From assembly GCA_022563315.1 (NCBI GenBank), contig JADFNO010000003.1, positions 1 to 59,778 on the forward strand: 59,778 nt of DNA, read 5' to 3'. Shown here piece after piece: positions 15,487-23,745 of this stretch. This DNA is from Planctomycetota bacterium (lineage in GTDB: Bacteria; Planctomycetota; Phycisphaerae; Phycisphaerales; SM1A02). Each line of letters begins with the position of its first letter. Positions within the stretch are counted from its first letter, which is position 1. The notes under the pieces are model-generated. The model had not been told where the DNA came from. It ran no database searches and saw only the letters and a list, made by a program, of their open reading frames with translations. The position numbers and the translations under genes are program-made.

Positions 15487-16326
15487 ATGTCTTGGCATAT
15501 CGACATCCTGATGATCACCTATAACCGGCCGGGGTACACTCGTTTGTCGTTGCCGGCGCTGCTGGATTCATGTGATGAGACGATGCGGGTCTGGGTCTGG
15601 CAGAACGGCGCCGATGTTGAGACGCTCGAAGTCGTGCGCAGTTATCTCGATCATCCCAGGCTGCATCGATTCCATCACAGCCTTGAAAACGGGTTCGTTC
15701 GTGAGCCGACGAATTGGCTGTTCAATGAAGCAGAAGGTGACTTACTCAGTGTGATTGCAGACGACTGCCTCGTCAGCGACGGTTGGGCGGACAAGTTGCG
15801 CAAGGCGCATCAGGATGTCGCCCAGTTCGGCGTGATCGCCTGCTGGCACTTTCCGGTCGACGATTACATTCCCGAATTGGCTCAGAAGAAGACGTACCGT
15901 TTTGCCTGTGGACATCAGTTGATGGTCAATCCGTGGGTGCAAGGAAGCGGCGTCATCATGAAGCGAGAATGTGTGGATGCTTTGGGTCTACTCCCGCCGA
16001 AGGACAAGGGATTCACGCGCTACTGCATACGCATTGCCGCGGCCGGCTGGACGAACGGCTGGTGCGTGCCGCTGGTGCCGATCGATCACATGGATGATCC
16101 ACGATCGCCCAACACGATGTTGAAGACCGACGCGGACCTCGAGCGTCACCTCCCTCTTTCGGCCTGGATGCGGGGTACGCGAACCATCGAGACGTGGACC
16201 GCACACCTTCGAAAGTCCGCCAGAGCCATACAGGAGTCGCCGATCGATCCACGTCTCTACCTCGGCGTGCGCAAGAAGATCCGTCGACTCTGGACTCGGA
16301 TCAAACGACAAGAGTTGTTGTATTGA
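15487..16326 (+). CDS. Family 2 glycosyltransferase
   Basis: 279 residues from the ATG at 15487 (a TTG at 15475 adds four). The fold opens with the GT-A strand 'HIDILMITYNRPGYTRLSLPALLDS', followed by 'VWVWQNGADVETL' and 'LSVIADDCLVSDGW', where the adjacent Asp pair is the expected metal/nucleotide-sugar site. It lacks membrane segments, so it is a cytoplasmic or peripheral enzyme adding one sugar to the lipid-linked repeat unit. The basic C-terminal 20 residues (RKKIRRLWTRIKRQ) may associate with the membrane. Donor sugar cannot be predicted. Confidence 0.85.
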   Translation: MSWHIDILMITYNRPGYTRLSLPALLDSCDETMRVWVWQNGADVETLEVVRSYLDHPRLHRFHHSLENGFVREPTNWLFNEAEGDLLSVIADDCLVSDGWADKLRKAHQDVAQFGVIACWHFPVDDYIPELAQKKTYRFACGHQLMVNPWVQGSGVIMKRECVDALGLLPPKDKGFTRYCIRIAAAGWTNGWCVPLVPIDHMDDPRSPNTMLKTDADLERHLPLSAWMRGTRTIETWTAHLRKSARAIQESPIDPRLYLGVRKKIRRLWTRIKRQELLY

Positions 16327-16335
16327 CGCCTGCGC

Positions 16336-17709
16336 TTGAAACTGAGAACAATCGTGCGCTTGCCTGTGATTGAAACCATTGAGGACGTGGCCCAACGACA
16401 GCTTTGCTGTGGTTGTGGCGCGTGCGCGTATGTCAGTCCGGACGCGATCGAGATGATCGACTCGCTGGGGCACGGCCGGCGTCCGCGCTTCAAAGGGCCA
16501 CGTCGAACTAGAGCGGATGATCAAGAGGCGCTGCGTGTCTGTCCGGGTCTCGGGCTTGAGCACACCTTCGATCGTTCGCATCCTGATCTCATTCGTGAGC
16601 TCGTGGCGGGTTGGGGACCTGTGCTGGAAGTGTGGGAAGGCCATGCGACGGATGACGCGATTCGCTTTGCCGGCTCCAGCGGCGGCGCCGCTAGCGCCCT
16701 TGCCCTCGCCTGCATTGAACAGGGCGGCATGCACGGGGTCCTGCACATCAAGGCCCGAACGGACGCGCCGTATCTCAATCACACGATCCTCAGCACGACC
16801 CGCAAGGAGATACTCAGCGCCACCGGGTCGCGCTACGCACCGGCCAGTCCGTGTGATGGCCTCCAATTGATTGAAGATGCGCCCGCGCCGTGTGTCTTCA
16901 TCGGCAAGCCGTGCGATGTGGCGGCCGTTCATAAAGCCAAGCAAGTTCGTCCCGCGCTGGCTGAAAAGGTGGGCGTGACGATCGCCTTTTTCTGCGCGGG
17001 CACGCCGACCACGAACGCCACGTTGGAATTACTTCGGCGGATGGGTGTCGATGATCCGTCACAGGTTGTCGAGTTGCGATACCGCGGCAATGGCTGGCCG
17101 GGCGACGCCACGGTTAGGTTCAGGACAGAGAACGGAATCGAGACGCGTTCGCTGAGTTATGAGGAATCGTGGGGTGAGGTGTTGACGAACGACAAGCAAT
17201 GGCGTTGTCATGTCTGCGCCGATCACACGGGCGAGTTCGCCGACATTGCCGTGGGCGATCCTTGGTATCGGCGCGCTGAACCGGGCGAATGCGGGCAATC
17301 GCTCGTGCTGGTCCGGACCGAGCGGGGCAGGCGCATCTTGCGTGAGGCGATTGAGGCAGGGTATCTCGCCCTGACTCGCGCCGATGCCTCGATTCTGCCG
17401 CGGTCGCAGCCGAATCTTCTGCGCGGGCGCGGCGCCGTGTGGGCGCGGATACTTGTGAACCGGTTGATGGGCGTCCCTGCACCACGCTACCGCGGATTCC
17501 CGATGTTCCGATTCTGGCTGGCGAAGCTGACACTGGTGGAGAAACTTCGTTCGATCTTAGGAACAGCGCGACGTGCAATGCGGCGGGGGCTCAGGGATCG
17601 GACGGTGATCGTTCCGTTCATGGCTCACGATCTGACTACCGAACCATGCCTTCAGTTCGTTTCTGACAAGCGAGCCGATTCCGAGGTGGCAGTGTCCCAG
17701 GCGGCTTAG
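16336..17709 (+). CDS. Coenzyme F420 hydrogenase beta-subunit (FrhB)-like iron-sulfur protein
   Basis: About 457 residues; the TTG at 16336 is the longest start, with GTG codons at 16354 and 16366 as alternatives. The N-terminus carries 'LCCGCGACAYV' and a later 'VCPG', typical of a [4Fe-4S] site, and the FrhB_N/FrhB_C signature is seen in 'FAGSSGGAASALALACIEQG', 'CVFIGKPCDVAAVHKA', 'VGVTIAFFCAGTPT' and 'CHVCADHTGEFADIAVGDPW'. The family binds flavin and iron-sulfur and, in polysaccharide loci, commonly accompanies pyruvyl transferases and glycosyltransferases; its redox role there is not settled. It lies 9 bp after the preceding glycosyltransferase gene. Confidence 0.85.
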   Translation: MKLRTIVRLPVIETIEDVAQRQLCCGCGACAYVSPDAIEMIDSLGHGRRPRFKGPRRTRADDQEALRVCPGLGLEHTFDRSHPDLIRELVAGWGPVLEVWEGHATDDAIRFAGSSGGAASALALACIEQGGMHGVLHIKARTDAPYLNHTILSTTRKEILSATGSRYAPASPCDGLQLIEDAPAPCVFIGKPCDVAAVHKAKQVRPALAEKVGVTIAFFCAGTPTTNATLELLRRMGVDDPSQVVELRYRGNGWPGDATVRFRTENGIETRSLSYEESWGEVLTNDKQWRCHVCADHTGEFADIAVGDPWYRRAEPGECGQSLVLVRTERGRRILREAIEAGYLALTRADASILPRSQPNLLRGRGAVWARILVNRLMGVPAPRYRGFPMFRFWLAKLTLVEKLRSILGTARRAMRRGLRDRTVIVPFMAHDLTTEPCLQFVSDKRADSEVAVSQAA

Positions 17710-17757
17710 CGAACCGCCGTTCGTCTTGAGGCTGTGTAACAGCGAGGCAGCGAAACA

Positions 17758-18654
17758 ATGAACCTAGCGATTCAATCAATGATTCGGCCCACCATCCAAA
17801 CTGGACGGGCGCTTTGGAAGATGGTGCGCGGAAAGCCGGTCGTCTTTATTGACGATCCACCGCAGCCCGGGCCGAGGTACGGACACGGTAATCCGCCGCA
17901 TCCGGCTCTGCTTGCGCTGATCGAACGAGGCCGGGACGGTTACCGTAAACGGTTGGAAGGCTTCCTTCGGTTACAGGACAAGCTGCGGCGCATCCCGGTA
18001 AACGCCGACAGCGCTCAAGCCGACAACGCAACCCCGCATTGGAACAATCCGTGGTTTCCCGGCCTGGACGCGGTCGCTCTGAGCGGTCTGATTGCTGACG
18101 CCAAGCCCGCGACGTACCTCGAGATCGGGTCAGGTTTCTCGACGCTCTTTGCGAGACAGGCGATCACGGACCTCGGGCACACGTGTCAGATCATCTCGAT
18201 CGATCCGGAGCCGCGAGCAGCGATTGACGCTGTTTGTGATCATGTATATCGAAGTCCGGTGGAGTCGGTGGGGCTTGAGGTCTTCGATTCACTTCAGCCG
18301 GGCGACATCCTGTTCGTGGACAGCTCGCATCGCGTCTTCATGAACTCCGACGTCGAGGTGATATTCCTGGATGTTCTTCCGCGGCTCAAGCCGGGTGTGT
18401 TGGTACATTTTCACGACATTTGGCTGCCCTACGACTATCCGGAGCGATGGGTCGATCGTTACTACTCCGAGCAGTACATGCTGGCGGCCCTTTTGTTGTT
18501 CGGCGATCAGTACGAGATCGTTCTTCCGAACCGGTTCATCACTGAAGATCAAGAGCTTGGCGATGTTCTTTCGCCGCTTTGGAATAGCGCGGAGCTTGCC
18601 GGCGCACCGACGCAAGGCGGATCGTTCTGGATTCGCCGCAAGGAAGTGAGCTGA
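17758..18654 (+). CDS. SAM-dependent methyltransferase (class I, Methyltransf_24-like)
   Basis: 298 residues from the ATG at 17758. Motif I is 'TYLEIGSGFSTLFARQAI' at about 122-140, followed by 'CQIISIDPEPRAAID' with the acidic ribose-binding residue, and 'PGDILFVDSSHRVFMNSDVEVIFLDVLPRLKPGVLVHFHDIWLP', a pattern seen in macrocin-type and related O-methyltransferases. The first 100 residues are not recognised. In this setting it probably methylates a sugar hydroxyl of the polymer. Six bp separate its stop from the next methyltransferase gene. Confidence 0.85.
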   Translation: MNLAIQSMIRPTIQTGRALWKMVRGKPVVFIDDPPQPGPRYGHGNPPHPALLALIERGRDGYRKRLEGFLRLQDKLRRIPVNADSAQADNATPHWNNPWFPGLDAVALSGLIADAKPATYLEIGSGFSTLFARQAITDLGHTCQIISIDPEPRAAIDAVCDHVYRSPVESVGLEVFDSLQPGDILFVDSSHRVFMNSDVEVIFLDVLPRLKPGVLVHFHDIWLPYDYPERWVDRYYSEQYMLAALLLFGDQYEIVLPNRFITEDQELGDVLSPLWNSAELAGAPTQGGSFWIRRKEVS

Positions 18655-18659
18655 AGGCC

Positions 18660-19352
18660 ATGTCGTTGATTCGCCGATTCGCAGCCGTAGAGGACCCAAA
18701 TTCGCTCTCGAACCGCATGCGCTCGAAGCGTTTTCGCGGCTTCGAAGAGCTTGTCGAGCCGCTTCCACGACCGCTGCGCATCATCGACTTCGGCGGCACC
18801 CCCGAGTTTTGGGAACAGCGAGGTTGGGCTGGACGCGACGATGTGCACATTACCGCTGTGAACCTTCAGCCGAGGATTAGTTTTCGTCCGAACTTCCGTC
18901 CCGTGTTCGGTGATGTCGCGGATCTGAGTCAGTTTGCGGATAACAGTTTTGACATCGCATTCAGCAACTCGGTAATTGAGCATCTGTTCACGTTCGAACG
19001 ACAGGCAGCGATGGCCAGGGAGCTTCAGCGAATAGCGCCGGTGTTCTGGCTACAGACCCCGAATTACTGGTTCCCGATCGAGCCGCATTTTCACGTGCCG
19101 GGTTGGCAGTGGCTTCCGATCGGCGTCCGTAAGGCGGTCATCAAACGCAGGCGGTGCGGCTGGCGGGGGCCATGTCCCGACGCCGAACTGGCCGATCAGA
19201 TCGTACGCGAGGTGCGACTGTTGACCCGAAGTGAGCTTCAGCGTTTGTTCCCCAAGGCAGCGATCGTTCCGGAGCGCTTCGGCGGTCTAGTGAAATCGTG
19301 GATCGTGCACTCGACGATCGAGCCGGCTTTGGCGCGAAGGCTGGCCGCATGA
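18660..19352 (+). CDS. SAM-dependent methyltransferase (type 11-like)
   Basis: 230 residues from the ATG at 18660. 'LRIIDFGGTPEFWEQRGW' stands in for motif I, 'ITAVNLQPR' follows, and 'DNSFDIAFSNSVIEHLFTFERQAAMARELQRIAPVFWLQTPN' is the usual post-motif segment. Motif I is slightly unusual (DFGGTPE rather than DxGxGxG), as in several polysaccharide-locus methyltransferases. The final stop overlaps the ATG of the following 56-codon frame by 4 bp. Confidence 0.85.
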   Translation: MSLIRRFAAVEDPNSLSNRMRSKRFRGFEELVEPLPRPLRIIDFGGTPEFWEQRGWAGRDDVHITAVNLQPRISFRPNFRPVFGDVADLSQFADNSFDIAFSNSVIEHLFTFERQAAMARELQRIAPVFWLQTPNYWFPIEPHFHVPGWQWLPIGVRKAVIKRRRCGWRGPCPDAELADQIVREVRLLTRSELQRLFPKAAIVPERFGGLVKSWIVHSTIEPALARRLAA

Positions 19353-19519
19353 CCAAATTGTTTCGATTGATTGATGCAGAGATAGCTGGCGGGGCGTATC
19401 AGGACCCGACGATGAGTCCGGTTCGGCGCCGGGGCTGTGAGCATGGTGGATCGAGTTGTTGGGCGGGCTGGAACTGCGCAACAGCTTCGGTGAGAGGGGC
19501 AGAGGGCAAGTCTCGATGA
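19349..19519 (+). CDS. Small 56-residue frame coupled to both neighbours
   Basis: Starts at ATG 19349, overlapping the methyltransferase stop as ATGA, and stops at TGA 19517-19519, which again overlaps the ATG (19516) of the Wzy-like gene as ATGA. The peptide begins MTKLFRLIDAEIAGGAYQDP and then becomes Gly/Ser/Cys/Trp-rich. No family or signal peptide is recognised. The double 4-bp overlap is the only strong evidence for translation; it could be a coupling leader, or the remnant of a larger gene that has lost its reading frame. Confidence 0.4.
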   Translation: MTKLFRLIDAEIAGGAYQDPTMSPVRRRGCEHGGSSCWAGWNCATASVRGAEGKSR

Positions 19520-20976
19520 TGCTTGCGACTACACCAACTTTGGACTGGTTCAATCAAACGACGGTGCACCCGCTCGGGTTGGTGTTGCTCGTGGTGCTTG
19601 GGGCGGCGACGCTCCTCGTACCTCGACGTTACGCGCTGGTGCCGATGCTGATCCTGGTGTGTTTCGTCGGTCCGGCGCAACGGATCGTGGTTGCCACCCT
19701 CGACTTTAATTTTCTACGTTTGATGGTGTTGGCGGGATGGGCGAGAGTTCTACTCCGTGGCGAGATGTGGGGGTGGCGATGGAGGCCGCTCGACACGGTG
19801 GTGCTGGCATGGGCGATCTGCGCAACGCTGCTGGCCACCTTTTTGCACACGACTCTGGCGGCATTCATCATGCGTCTCGGTCTTTTGTACGACGCGATCG
19901 GACTCTACTTCTTATGCCGGCTCCTCGTCCGAAGTTTTGACGACCTGCGCGTCTTCGCGCAATGCGCGGCGCTGATCAGCCTTCCGGTCGCGGCCCTGTT
20001 CCTAGTCGAGCAGACGACCGGTCGCAACCTCTTTGCGATCTTCGGCGGGGTTCCGGAGATCACGATTGTGCGCGCCGGGCGACTGCGGTGTCGCGGCCCG
20101 TTTATTCACCCAATTCTCGCCGGCTCATTTTGGGCGGCGCTGATGCCGTTGATCGGAGCGCTTTGGTGGTATCGCGGCAATAGCCGGGTGCTCTCACTCT
20201 TGGGGCTGGCCGGAGCCGCGGTCGTCGTCGTGACGTGCGCATCGGCTACTCCGCTCGGTGGCTTGCTGGCCGGACTGATTGCCGCGACGCTGTTTCCGAT
20301 TCGCCGTTGGTTCTCGCAGCTGCGCTGGGGCGCGGTTCTGGGTCTGATAGCGCTCCAGTTGGTTATGGTGAATCCGGTCTGGCACCTCCTGGCGCGAGTG
20401 CAGCTGGTCCCGCAGTCGACCGGTTGGTATCGCTTCAAACTGATCGATGAGTTCATCAAGCATTTCGATGAATGGTGGCTGATCGGGACCGAGTCGTATT
20501 CGAGTTGGTGGACCTACGGTCTTGACGCCATCACCAACGAGTACATTCTCCAAGGCGTTGAGGGTGGGATTCTCACGCTCGGGCTTTTTCTCGCCGTCAT
20601 CGCTGTCGCCTTCTACGCAGTTGGGCGTACCTGGCGTGGGGAGGTTCGCCGGCACTTGCGACTCCGGCGATTGACAGCGCCGCGGACCCCCAGCCTGCGT
20701 GCCCGACGACTTCGCCGGGACCGGGAATCCGCCGGGCACGTGGCGATGGCCTGGGCACTGGGCGTGGCGCTGTTCATCCATTGTGTCGTCTTCATCGGCG
20801 TATCCAACTTCGGACCGACGATTCTCGTCTGGTACCTCACGCTCGGTTTCATTGGAAGTCTCAGTCCGCTGCGCTCCCGGAAGCGCGCCGTCGCTTCTCG
20901 GCGGCCGGTGCACACGGCGCCGCCCCGCAAAATGATCGCGATACCCGGGTCGACCGCACCCTTGGCGGGTGCGTGA
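19516..20976 (+). CDS. Wzy/WaaL-type O-antigen polymerase or ligase, copy 1
   Basis: 486 residues from the ATG at 19516; an ATG follows at 19519 and the frame opens further upstream at 19456. About 11-12 hydrophobic helices start near residue 17 (HPLGLVLLVVLGAATLLVP). Segments such as 'GRNLFAIFGGVPEIT', 'GRLRCRGPFIHPILAGSFWA' and the periplasmic loop 'STGWYRFKLIDEFIKHFDEWWLIG' match the O-antigen ligase/polymerase (Wzy_C-like) superfamily, where an Arg and a His in such loops act in polymerisation. It has a close paralogue at 22118-23542. The C-terminal 30 residues are basic and polar. Confidence 0.88.
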   Translation: MMLATTPTLDWFNQTTVHPLGLVLLVVLGAATLLVPRRYALVPMLILVCFVGPAQRIVVATLDFNFLRLMVLAGWARVLLRGEMWGWRWRPLDTVVLAWAICATLLATFLHTTLAAFIMRLGLLYDAIGLYFLCRLLVRSFDDLRVFAQCAALISLPVAALFLVEQTTGRNLFAIFGGVPEITIVRAGRLRCRGPFIHPILAGSFWAALMPLIGALWWYRGNSRVLSLLGLAGAAVVVVTCASATPLGGLLAGLIAATLFPIRRWFSQLRWGAVLGLIALQLVMVNPVWHLLARVQLVPQSTGWYRFKLIDEFIKHFDEWWLIGTESYSSWWTYGLDAITNEYILQGVEGGILTLGLFLAVIAVAFYAVGRTWRGEVRRHLRLRRLTAPRTPSLRARRLRRDRESAGHVAMAWALGVALFIHCVVFIGVSNFGPTILVWYLTLGFIGSLSPLRSRKRAVASRRPVHTAPPRKMIAIPGSTAPLAGA

Positions 20977-21029
20977 TTCCAATTGCTGCATCTGCAGTCG
21001 CTTGTGCCGTTGAGAGCCGAAAGGAATGC

Positions 21030-22073
21030 ATGATGATTCGTCGTGACAGGATACAGCCGGTGAGCCGAGACAGATGGGACGGCCTGGCGCACCGATTTCT
21101 CGATCATAATTATCAGCAGACTTGGGCGTATGCCCAAGCGCTGGCCGAGCGCCGTCACGCTGAATGCGAACATGTTGCGATCGATTCAGACAGTGAACTT
21201 ATTGGGGTTGCCAGTGTTCGAGTGAGGCGTCTGCCGGTAGTCGGAGGAGGCATAGCCTATGTGGCCGGCGGGCCGCTCACGAGGATCGGGCGTGACGACG
21301 ACATTGATCGGCTGGCGCAATGCCTCACGGTGCTTGAAGCCGAGTACGTTCAGCGCCGCGGCCTCACGCTTCGAATCTTGGCTCCACTCGGTTCCCCCGA
21401 TTGGAATGCTCGAGCAACGAACTCATTTCATCGTACGAACTTCGCGCCAACCGATCGATCCCGCAGTTACCGAACGTTCCTACTGGATATCGATCGACCG
21501 CTGGATGATGTGCGTGCCGGTTTCTCCAAATACTGGAGGCGGAACCTTCGACGCGCGGAGCAGAGAAATTTCATTATTCGTACGGGCACGGGACCTGAGT
21601 TCTTTGAGGAAATATGCCGGCTGTATCAGCGGCTACGAGGACGCAAGCAGTTTCGTGCCGATCTCGATGCCGATTTCTACGCGTCTTTGCAACGTCAGCT
21701 TTGCCACGACGAGCGGTTTGACGCACTGATCGTCGAGCACGATCGCCAGCCGGTGGCTGGCCTGGTGATGAGCATGCTCGGCGATACCTGCGTCCCGCTT
21801 GTCCTGGCGACGGACGAAACCGGCCTGCGGAACTACGCCGCGTACGGCTTGCAATGGCACTCGATTGTCATGGCTCACGATCGAGGCCTTCGCTATTACG
21901 ATCTGGGCGGCATCGATGCCGAGGGCAACACGGGCGTGTACAACTTCAAGAAGGGTATGCGCGGTATGGAACTGTGCGCCCCAGGTCCGTTCGAGTCGTC
22001 TCCATCGGGCGTGATCGCCGCCATCACGAGTTCGGCGGAGCGGATCTACAAACGGTTGGCTCGAGCCGCTTGA
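21030..22073 (+). CDS. FemAB/GNAT-type acyl or aminoacyl transferase
   Basis: 347 residues from the ATG at 21030, with AAAGGA about 6 bp upstream; the frame is open much further upstream over the Wzy-like gene, but that part has the composition of a shadow. The protein shows the FemAB/BioF2-like double GNAT fold: 'NYQQTWAYAQALAERR', 'FSKYWRRNLRRAEQRNFIIRTGTG', 'QPVAGLVMSMLGDTCVPLVLATDETGLRNYAAYGLQWHSIVMAHDRGLRYYDLGGIDAEGNTGVYNFKKG' in pieces. Relatives transfer amino acids to peptidoglycan; those in exopolysaccharide loci probably acylate or aminoacylate the polymer. It sits between the two Wzy paralogues. Confidence 0.85.
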   Translation: MMIRRDRIQPVSRDRWDGLAHRFLDHNYQQTWAYAQALAERRHAECEHVAIDSDSELIGVASVRVRRLPVVGGGIAYVAGGPLTRIGRDDDIDRLAQCLTVLEAEYVQRRGLTLRILAPLGSPDWNARATNSFHRTNFAPTDRSRSYRTFLLDIDRPLDDVRAGFSKYWRRNLRRAEQRNFIIRTGTGPEFFEEICRLYQRLRGRKQFRADLDADFYASLQRQLCHDERFDALIVEHDRQPVAGLVMSMLGDTCVPLVLATDETGLRNYAAYGLQWHSIVMAHDRGLRYYDLGGIDAEGNTGVYNFKKGMRGMELCAPGPFESSPSGVIAAITSSAERIYKRLARAA

Positions 22074-22117
22074 GCGTCTATCGAGCAAGTTAGCAGACCT
22101 TTACAAACCTTGAGCAC

Positions 22118-23542
22118 GTGTCACTTTCACGGCTCACGGGGGATCAAGTCATTCCAACTTGGTACGACCAAACCACACTCCACCCGATTGGCCTCATCGC
22201 GGTGTTTCTCCTGGGCATAGCGACGCTCGTGGTGCCCCGTCGCTATGCGCTGGCGCCGATGCTGATCATGGCGTGCTTCATCTCGCCCGCCCAGCGAATC
22301 GTGATTGCCTCCCTGGACTTCAATCTTCTTCGGATCATGGTTCTGTTCGGATGGCTCCGCGTCATTGTCTTTGCCGAGATCCGCCGGATTGAATGGAAGC
22401 GGATTGACACAATCGTGATCCTCTGGGTCGTCATCGCAACCGTGGTGGTGACACTGCGCGAAGCAACGGCCGCGGCATTCATCTACCGTCTCGGGCTGAG
22501 CTTCGACGCGCTCGGCATGTACTTCCTGTTCCGCTTTTTGATCCAGAGCTGGAAGGACCTGGAGACACTGATGTTGGTTGCCGCGATCATCAGTATTCCC
22601 GTGGCGGCAGTCTTCCTCATCGAACTATCCACCGGGCGCAATATGTTCGCGATATTCGGCGGCGTACCGGAGATCACGGTCGTGCGCGAGGGCCGGTTGC
22701 GCTGCCGCGGACCATTCTCGCATCCGATTCTGGCCGGCTGTTTCTGGGCGGTGATGATGCCCTTGATCGGCGGCCTGTGGTGGAATAGTCGCTGGGTGCG
22801 ATGGTTTGCGCCCATCGGTCTGGTTGCCTCGGCAATCGTGGTCTTTAGCACAGCATCGGATACGCCAATCTCCGCTGTTATGGCTGGAGCTCTCGCCGCA
22901 GCGTTGTTCCCACTGCGGCGGTCGATGCGTTGGATCCGGTGGAGTACGGTGCTCGGCCTCGTTGCGCTTCAGATCGTGATGACGAATCCGATCTGGCACC
23001 TGTTTGTTCGTATCCAGCTCGTCCATGGCTCAACCGGCTGGTATCGCTTCAAGATGATCGATGGATTCCTCCGGAACTTCAGTGAATGGTGGATACTTGG
23101 CACGAAGGACTATTCCAAGCTTTGGCCCCAGCCCTTCGATTCCATCACGAACCAATTTGTTCTTGAAGGCGTCGAAGGTGGTCTGGTTACGCTCACACTG
23201 TTCGTCGTACTTTTGGCGCTTGGATTTCACGGCGTCGGTCGGATTGTACGGTCAGTTCGGAACTCCAAATCCCGCCAGATCATGGCGTGGATGCTTGGCG
23301 CCGCTCTCTTCGCGCACTGCGCTTCTTTCCTGGCGGTTTCCTACTTCGGTCAGATCGTGATGATCTTGTTCCTGACACTCGCGGCCATCGCTTCGCTCTC
23401 GCCGCCCGATCGTCGGTTGGTGACTGCTCGGACTCGGGCACGACAACGCTCATCCCGTGCTTCCAAGCCAACGTTCCCGCAGCTTGCTCACCCGCCAATT
23501 CCCGTCCGCACCTGCCGAAGCGCAGACGAATCTCCGGCCTGA
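22118..23542 (+). CDS. Wzy/WaaL-type O-antigen polymerase or ligase, copy 2
   Basis: 474 residues from the GTG at 22118. Copy 1 and this protein align over nearly their full length: 'QTTLHPIGL', 'VVPRRYALAPMLI', 'PAQRIVIASLDFN', 'GRNMFAIFGGVPEITVVREG', 'RCRGPFSHPILAGCFWA' and 'GSTGWYRFKMIDGFLRNF' all have counterparts in copy 1. About 11 hydrophobic helices. One copy could polymerise the repeat units and the other ligate the chain or link a different unit; sequence alone does not say which. The C-terminal 45 residues are a polar, Arg/Pro-rich tail. Confidence 0.88.
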   Translation: MSLSRLTGDQVIPTWYDQTTLHPIGLIAVFLLGIATLVVPRRYALAPMLIMACFISPAQRIVIASLDFNLLRIMVLFGWLRVIVFAEIRRIEWKRIDTIVILWVVIATVVVTLREATAAAFIYRLGLSFDALGMYFLFRFLIQSWKDLETLMLVAAIISIPVAAVFLIELSTGRNMFAIFGGVPEITVVREGRLRCRGPFSHPILAGCFWAVMMPLIGGLWWNSRWVRWFAPIGLVASAIVVFSTASDTPISAVMAGALAAALFPLRRSMRWIRWSTVLGLVALQIVMTNPIWHLFVRIQLVHGSTGWYRFKMIDGFLRNFSEWWILGTKDYSKLWPQPFDSITNQFVLEGVEGGLVTLTLFVVLLALGFHGVGRIVRSVRNSKSRQIMAWMLGAALFAHCASFLAVSYFGQIVMILFLTLAAIASLSPPDRRLVTARTRARQRSSRASKPTFPQLAHPPIPVRTCRSADESPA

Positions 23543-23574
23543 CGAAGATGACGGCTACCTGTCCATCTGCTTCG

Positions 23575-23745
23575 ATGAGTGCTCGGTCAAGCGTTGAGAA
23601 GGCCCCAGAGTCGGCCCAGGCGCTATCGTTCACGACCGTCGTCGCCGATTCTCTCGAAGCGGTCGAACGCCTTCGCACCGGCTGGAACCGATTGCGAAGC
23701 GGTTGTTCGCTTGCGACCCCCGCCGCTGGTCGAGGGTGGGAATGA
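23575..23745 (+). pseudogene. Truncated CelD-type GNAT N-terminus, possibly translated
   Basis: A 56-codon frame whose residues 16-55 ('ALSFTTVVADSLEAVERLRT', then GWNRLRSG) resemble the N-terminus of the CelD-type gene at 25470-26732 (RLSFEIVHSFDALDHLRTQW-DEL): shared LSF, then LRTxWxxL. CelD-type proteins are normally about 350-420 residues, so this is a fragment. Its TGA overlaps the start of the deacetylase gene (ATGA, 23742-23745), so ribosomes finishing here could restart on the deacetylase. I read it as a decayed gene now serving at most as a leader. Confidence 0.45.
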
